Assembly (NCBI RefSeq): GCF_016904885.1
Contig: NZ_JADWYI010000001.1
Span: 5,704,001-5,768,000 of the forward strand
From: Archangium primigenium
GTDB taxonomy: Bacteria; Myxococcota; Myxococcia; Myxococcales; Myxococcaceae
Reading direction: 5' to 3'
DNA length: 64,000 nt
Part shown: piece after piece, positions 61,738 to 64,000 of the stretch
Layout of the letters: the number at the start of each line of letters is the position of its first letter
Numbering within the stretch: the first letter of the stretch is position 1
Made by a program: the position numbers and the translations under genes
The notes under the pieces: generated by a model
What the model was told of the DNA's origin: nothing
Database searches by the model: none
The model's input: the letters and a program-made list of their open reading frames with translations, nothing else

Positions 61738-63726
61738 TCAGGCGGCGATGCGCGACAGGCGCTTGCGGCGGGGCACGCCCCGGCCCCCGCCCTCGTCCCG
61801 CGGGCCCAGCACGCGCTCGGCGGGGATGCCCGCGTCGAGCGCCTCGCGCAGGCCCGGCGAGAGGCCCTCGAGCAGGAGCAGCACCGAGGCGTTCGTCCAG
61901 GCGAAGCCCAGGGTGCGCTCGGCGCGGGGCGCGAGGAGCGCGCCCCGGTCCGCGCCCTGGTTGCCGTACTCCACGGGCACGTCCGCCGAGCGGCTCACCA
62001 CGTCGTACTTCTCCTTGATGAGGCCGTTGTGGCTCCCGGCGATGTCCAGCACCATGGACAGCCAGCGGTAGGCCACCGCGTCGGCCTCGGCGTGGAAGCC
62101 ATAGCGGCGCAGGCCCTCCACGGCGATGACCTGGTGGGGCGCCCAGCCGAACGGGTAGTCCCACTGCAGATCCTCGCCGCCCACGGCCTCGCGGGACGCG
62201 CGGCTGCTGGCGGTGAGGCCGCCGGCGTGCAGGAAGCGCGGGAGCGCGGCGGCCACGCGCGTGGCCTCCTCGCGGCTCGCCCACCCCGTCCACAGGGGAT
62301 AGAAGGTGGCGAGGCACTCGTAGGTGGAGCGGCGCCCGGCCACGAAGTCATGGTCGAAGAAGAGGCCCCGCTCGGCGTCCCAGAAGCGCGCGCGCATGGC
62401 GCGGGCGCGGGCCCGGGCGGCGCGGGTGTAGCGGGTGGCGCGCACGCCGCCCTCGCCCTCCACGTGGCGCCAGAGCGTGGCCAGGTCCTGCTCGTACTGG
62501 AACAGGAGCGAGTTGAGGCACACCGGCTCGTGGTGGTGGGTGGCGGTGCCGAAGCGGTGGCACATGTCCCAGCCGCTCTCGCGGATGGCCCGGTCATGGC
62601 GGTGGAAGCCCGCGTCGTCCGGCCGCGCCTCGTCGTAGAAGTGCGACAGGTCCTCGGCGTCGGGGCCCGCGGCGTCGTCCTGGTAGCGCGACAGGCCGCC
62701 CGGCGTGGCGCGCGGCCCCGTGCGGAACACCTCCTCCAGCTCCTGCTCGGCCACCCGGGCCACGCGCTTGAGCAGGCGCCGGTCCGAGCGCGCCTCGTGC
62801 ACCGCCAGCGCCAGCCGCGGCATGAGCGGCGGCTGGGTGCGCGACAGGTGGTAGCTCAGGTTGGAGTTGGGGATCTTCCCGTAGTGCTCGATCTCGTAGA
62901 GCTGGTTCTCCAGCATGTCGCGCGCCAGCTCGACGCGGCCGGAGGCCAGCGCGCCCCGGGCGTTGAAGTAGCTGTCCCAGCCGAACATCTGCACGAAGCG
63001 GCCGCCGGGGACGATGTAGGGCCGGGGCAGGTAGAGCATGCCGGGGGCGCGCATGAGGGCCGTCCAGTCCTCGGCGCTCCGGGGCCGGTGCAGGGGCACC
63101 ATCTCCAGGCCCCCCGCGCGCCGGGCCTCGGCCCGCAGCTTCTTGAGCGCCTGGCGGTCGCGCACGGGCACGTACACGCGCGAGACACCGGTGGGATCCT
63201 TCACCGGCATCACCTCGAGCGCCTTCTTGAGGTCCACCGCCCGGTCCGAGCGGCGCACGAGCCCGTCCCAGCCCCGGTCCAGCAGGCCCTTGAGCGCGGC
63301 GGTGCGCGTCTCCAGGAGCCGCTCCACGGGCAGGCCGTCCTCGTCCCCGCGCCCCTCCAGCACCCTCTCGGCGAGCACGTCCGCCGCGTGCGACAGGCGC
63401 TCCGGGCCGGCCAGCTCCAGCCGCACGCCGGGCCCCAGCTCCAGGTCCACCGCGAAGCGCAGGCCCGCCTCGCGCGCGAGCACCGCGTCACGCTGGGTGA
63501 GCCGACCATCGCCGTCCAGGTCCAGCGCCATCACGGTCTCGAAGGCCAGGCGCGCCGAGGCGGTGGTGACGGACAGGGGCGCGGGCGACACGCTCACCGG
63601 CGCCCGGGGCGTCTCCCGCGGCGCGGGCTCGGCGGCGGCCACGGCGGCCAGCACGCGCGAGGCGCCGGGAAGGGAAGTCACGGATTCGGAAGGGAGACGG
63701 GGGGAAGACGGCGTCCGATGGGGCAC
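61738..63726 (-). CDS. GH37 trehalase with N-terminal EF-hand
   Basis: Hydrolyses trehalose to glucose. Signature 1 is PGGRFVQMFGWDSY and signature 2 QWDYPFGWAPHQ, both in the (alpha/alpha)6 barrel. Upstream, residues 69-80 form a canonical 12-residue EF-hand loop (DLDGDGRLTQRD, with Asp at positions 1, 3, 5 and 12). This resembles the calcium-binding N-terminus of yeast neutral trehalase and is rare in bacteria. The protein is 662 aa from GTG 63726. There is no signal peptide, so it is cytoplasmic. Trehalose is linked to spore and osmotic physiology in myxobacteria. Confidence 0.9.
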   Translation of the reverse strand: MPHRTPSSPRLPSESVTSLPGASRVLAAVAAAEPAPRETPRAPVSVSPAPLSVTTASARLAFETVMALDLDGDGRLTQRDAVLAREAGLRFAVDLELGPGVRLELAGPERLSHAADVLAERVLEGRGDEDGLPVERLLETRTAALKGLLDRGWDGLVRRSDRAVDLKKALEVMPVKDPTGVSRVYVPVRDRQALKKLRAEARRAGGLEMVPLHRPRSAEDWTALMRAPGMLYLPRPYIVPGGRFVQMFGWDSYFNARGALASGRVELARDMLENQLYEIEHYGKIPNSNLSYHLSRTQPPLMPRLALAVHEARSDRRLLKRVARVAEQELEEVFRTGPRATPGGLSRYQDDAAGPDAEDLSHFYDEARPDDAGFHRHDRAIRESGWDMCHRFGTATHHHEPVCLNSLLFQYEQDLATLWRHVEGEGGVRATRYTRAARARARAMRARFWDAERGLFFDHDFVAGRRSTYECLATFYPLWTGWASREEATRVAAALPRFLHAGGLTASSRASREAVGGEDLQWDYPFGWAPHQVIAVEGLRRYGFHAEADAVAYRWLSMVLDIAGSHNGLIKEKYDVVSRSADVPVEYGNQGADRGALLAPRAERTLGFAWTNASVLLLLEGLSPGLREALDAGIPAERVLGPRDEGGGRGVPRRKRLSRIAA

Positions 63727-63755
63727 GTTCGACCTGTCGTTGTGAAAGCGATTCC

Positions 63756-63784
63756 AAAATACACGACTCGCCCGTGTCTCCCAA
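63756..63784 (-). promoter_or_regulatory. Candidate promoter of the trehalase gene
   Basis: On the minus strand TTGGGA (63779-63784) and TATTTT (63756-63761) are spaced by exactly 17 bases, each matching the sigma-70 consensus at four of six positions. The -10 lies 30 bases before the GTG start. Myxobacterial promoters often deviate, so this is tentative. Confidence 0.3.
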
Positions 63785-63965
63785 TCCACAATGACACGTG
63801 TCCATGGCCCGGCCGCTCGGCGGCTTCCAGGACACGCGCCCCCGTCAGGATGTTTGTATTCAAAGCGCCGGGAAGTTCCGGGGGGTGACACTTCCCGCGA
63901 GACAGGTGATGACTAGTTTGCCGTTCCCCGCTTCCCCCCTTCCCCCTCCGTTGGAGTCGCCTCCC

Positions 63966-64000
63966 ATGACATCCCTCGCCGTCCTTGGCCGCGGGGTGAG
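63966..64000 (+). CDS. Start of an unidentified gene (3' partial)
   Basis: An ATG at 63966 preceded by GGAG at 9-base spacing opens a frame (MTSLAVLGRGV) that runs off the window. The 239-base gap between it and the trehalase gene contains upstream regulatory sequence for both. Too short to name. Confidence 0.4.
   Translation, partial: MTSLAVLGRGV

Overview
This window reads as chromosomal DNA of a myxobacterium, most likely of the Cystobacter/Archangium/Melittangium group (inference). It is very GC-rich, with almost every third codon position G or C, and it is densely packed. It carries Ser/Thr kinases of the Pkn type, many small outer-membrane lipoproteins, BIG2, kelch and RCC1 surface proteins, a MYXO-CTERM sorting tail, a PilZ protein, an orphan P450 and degradative glycosidases. 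I saw no tRNA, rRNA, CRISPR array, insertion sequence or prophage block.

Layout. 0-7.4 kb: the 3' part of an FAD oxidoreductase fused to a response-regulator receiver domain, then a minus-strand run lipoprotein-psd-hisS-miaA, then recQ. 7.4-11.3 kb: a large BIG2 lipoprotein converging on a small lipoprotein. 11.3-15.2 kb: a tightly spaced minus-strand run PilZ / metallophosphoesterase / McrB / McrC, the best candidate for a defence locus. 15.3-19.5 kb: a PfkB kinase and an mlaE-mlaF-mlaD lipid-transport operon. 19.7-23.9 kb: a zinc-ribbon protein, two envelope proteins and an M50 site-2 protease. 23.9-28.6 kb: an accessory-looking run of a Gly-rich membrane protein, a GNAT acetyltransferase, a Ser-rich protein with a possible Cys-peptidase end and a 561-aa protein that starts with a RanBP2-type zinc finger. 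28.6-31.4 kb: a membrane Ser/Thr kinase, a four-helix membrane protein that looks frameshifted, and a Cys-rich membrane protein. 31.4-38.3 kb: kelch lipoprotein, NagZ-like GH3, siderophore-interacting protein, DoxX, Rnk and a beta-helix MYXO-CTERM protein. 38.3-43.0 kb: a STAS-like protein, an orphan contractile tail-sheath protein, an S9 peptidase and a DUF2278 (YukJ) protein. 43.0-50.2 kb: an M16 peptidase pair with an RluA pseudouridine synthase, a P450 and a long TPR protein. 50.3-58.0 kb: a beta-helix protein, an RTX-repeat mini-protein, a helical protein, a lipoprotein, a PEGA-domain Ser/Thr kinase, an RCC1 lipoprotein and a periplasmic repeat/TM protein. 58.1-64.0 kb: an animal-type alpha-amylase with CBM20, a GAF-PAS histidine kinase, an EF-hand trehalase and the first codons of one more gene.

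How it fits together. Core genes (miaA, hisS, psd, recQ, mla, rluA) are interleaved with predatory or saprophytic functions (amylase, trehalase, GH3, peptidases) and with signalling (two Pkn kinases, one histidine kinase, a receiver fusion, PilZ). Several gene pairs overlap by GTGA or ATGA, which suggests translational coupling: psd/hisS, mcrB/mcrC, M16/rluA, the 266-aa protein/RCC1, and the Gly-rich protein/GNAT. The most interesting items are the PilZ-phosphoesterase-McrBC operon, the RanBP2-finger protein with its neighbours, and the single eCIS-sized tail-sheath gene with no other tail genes in sight. Protein families were assigned by reading motifs; no database search was run.
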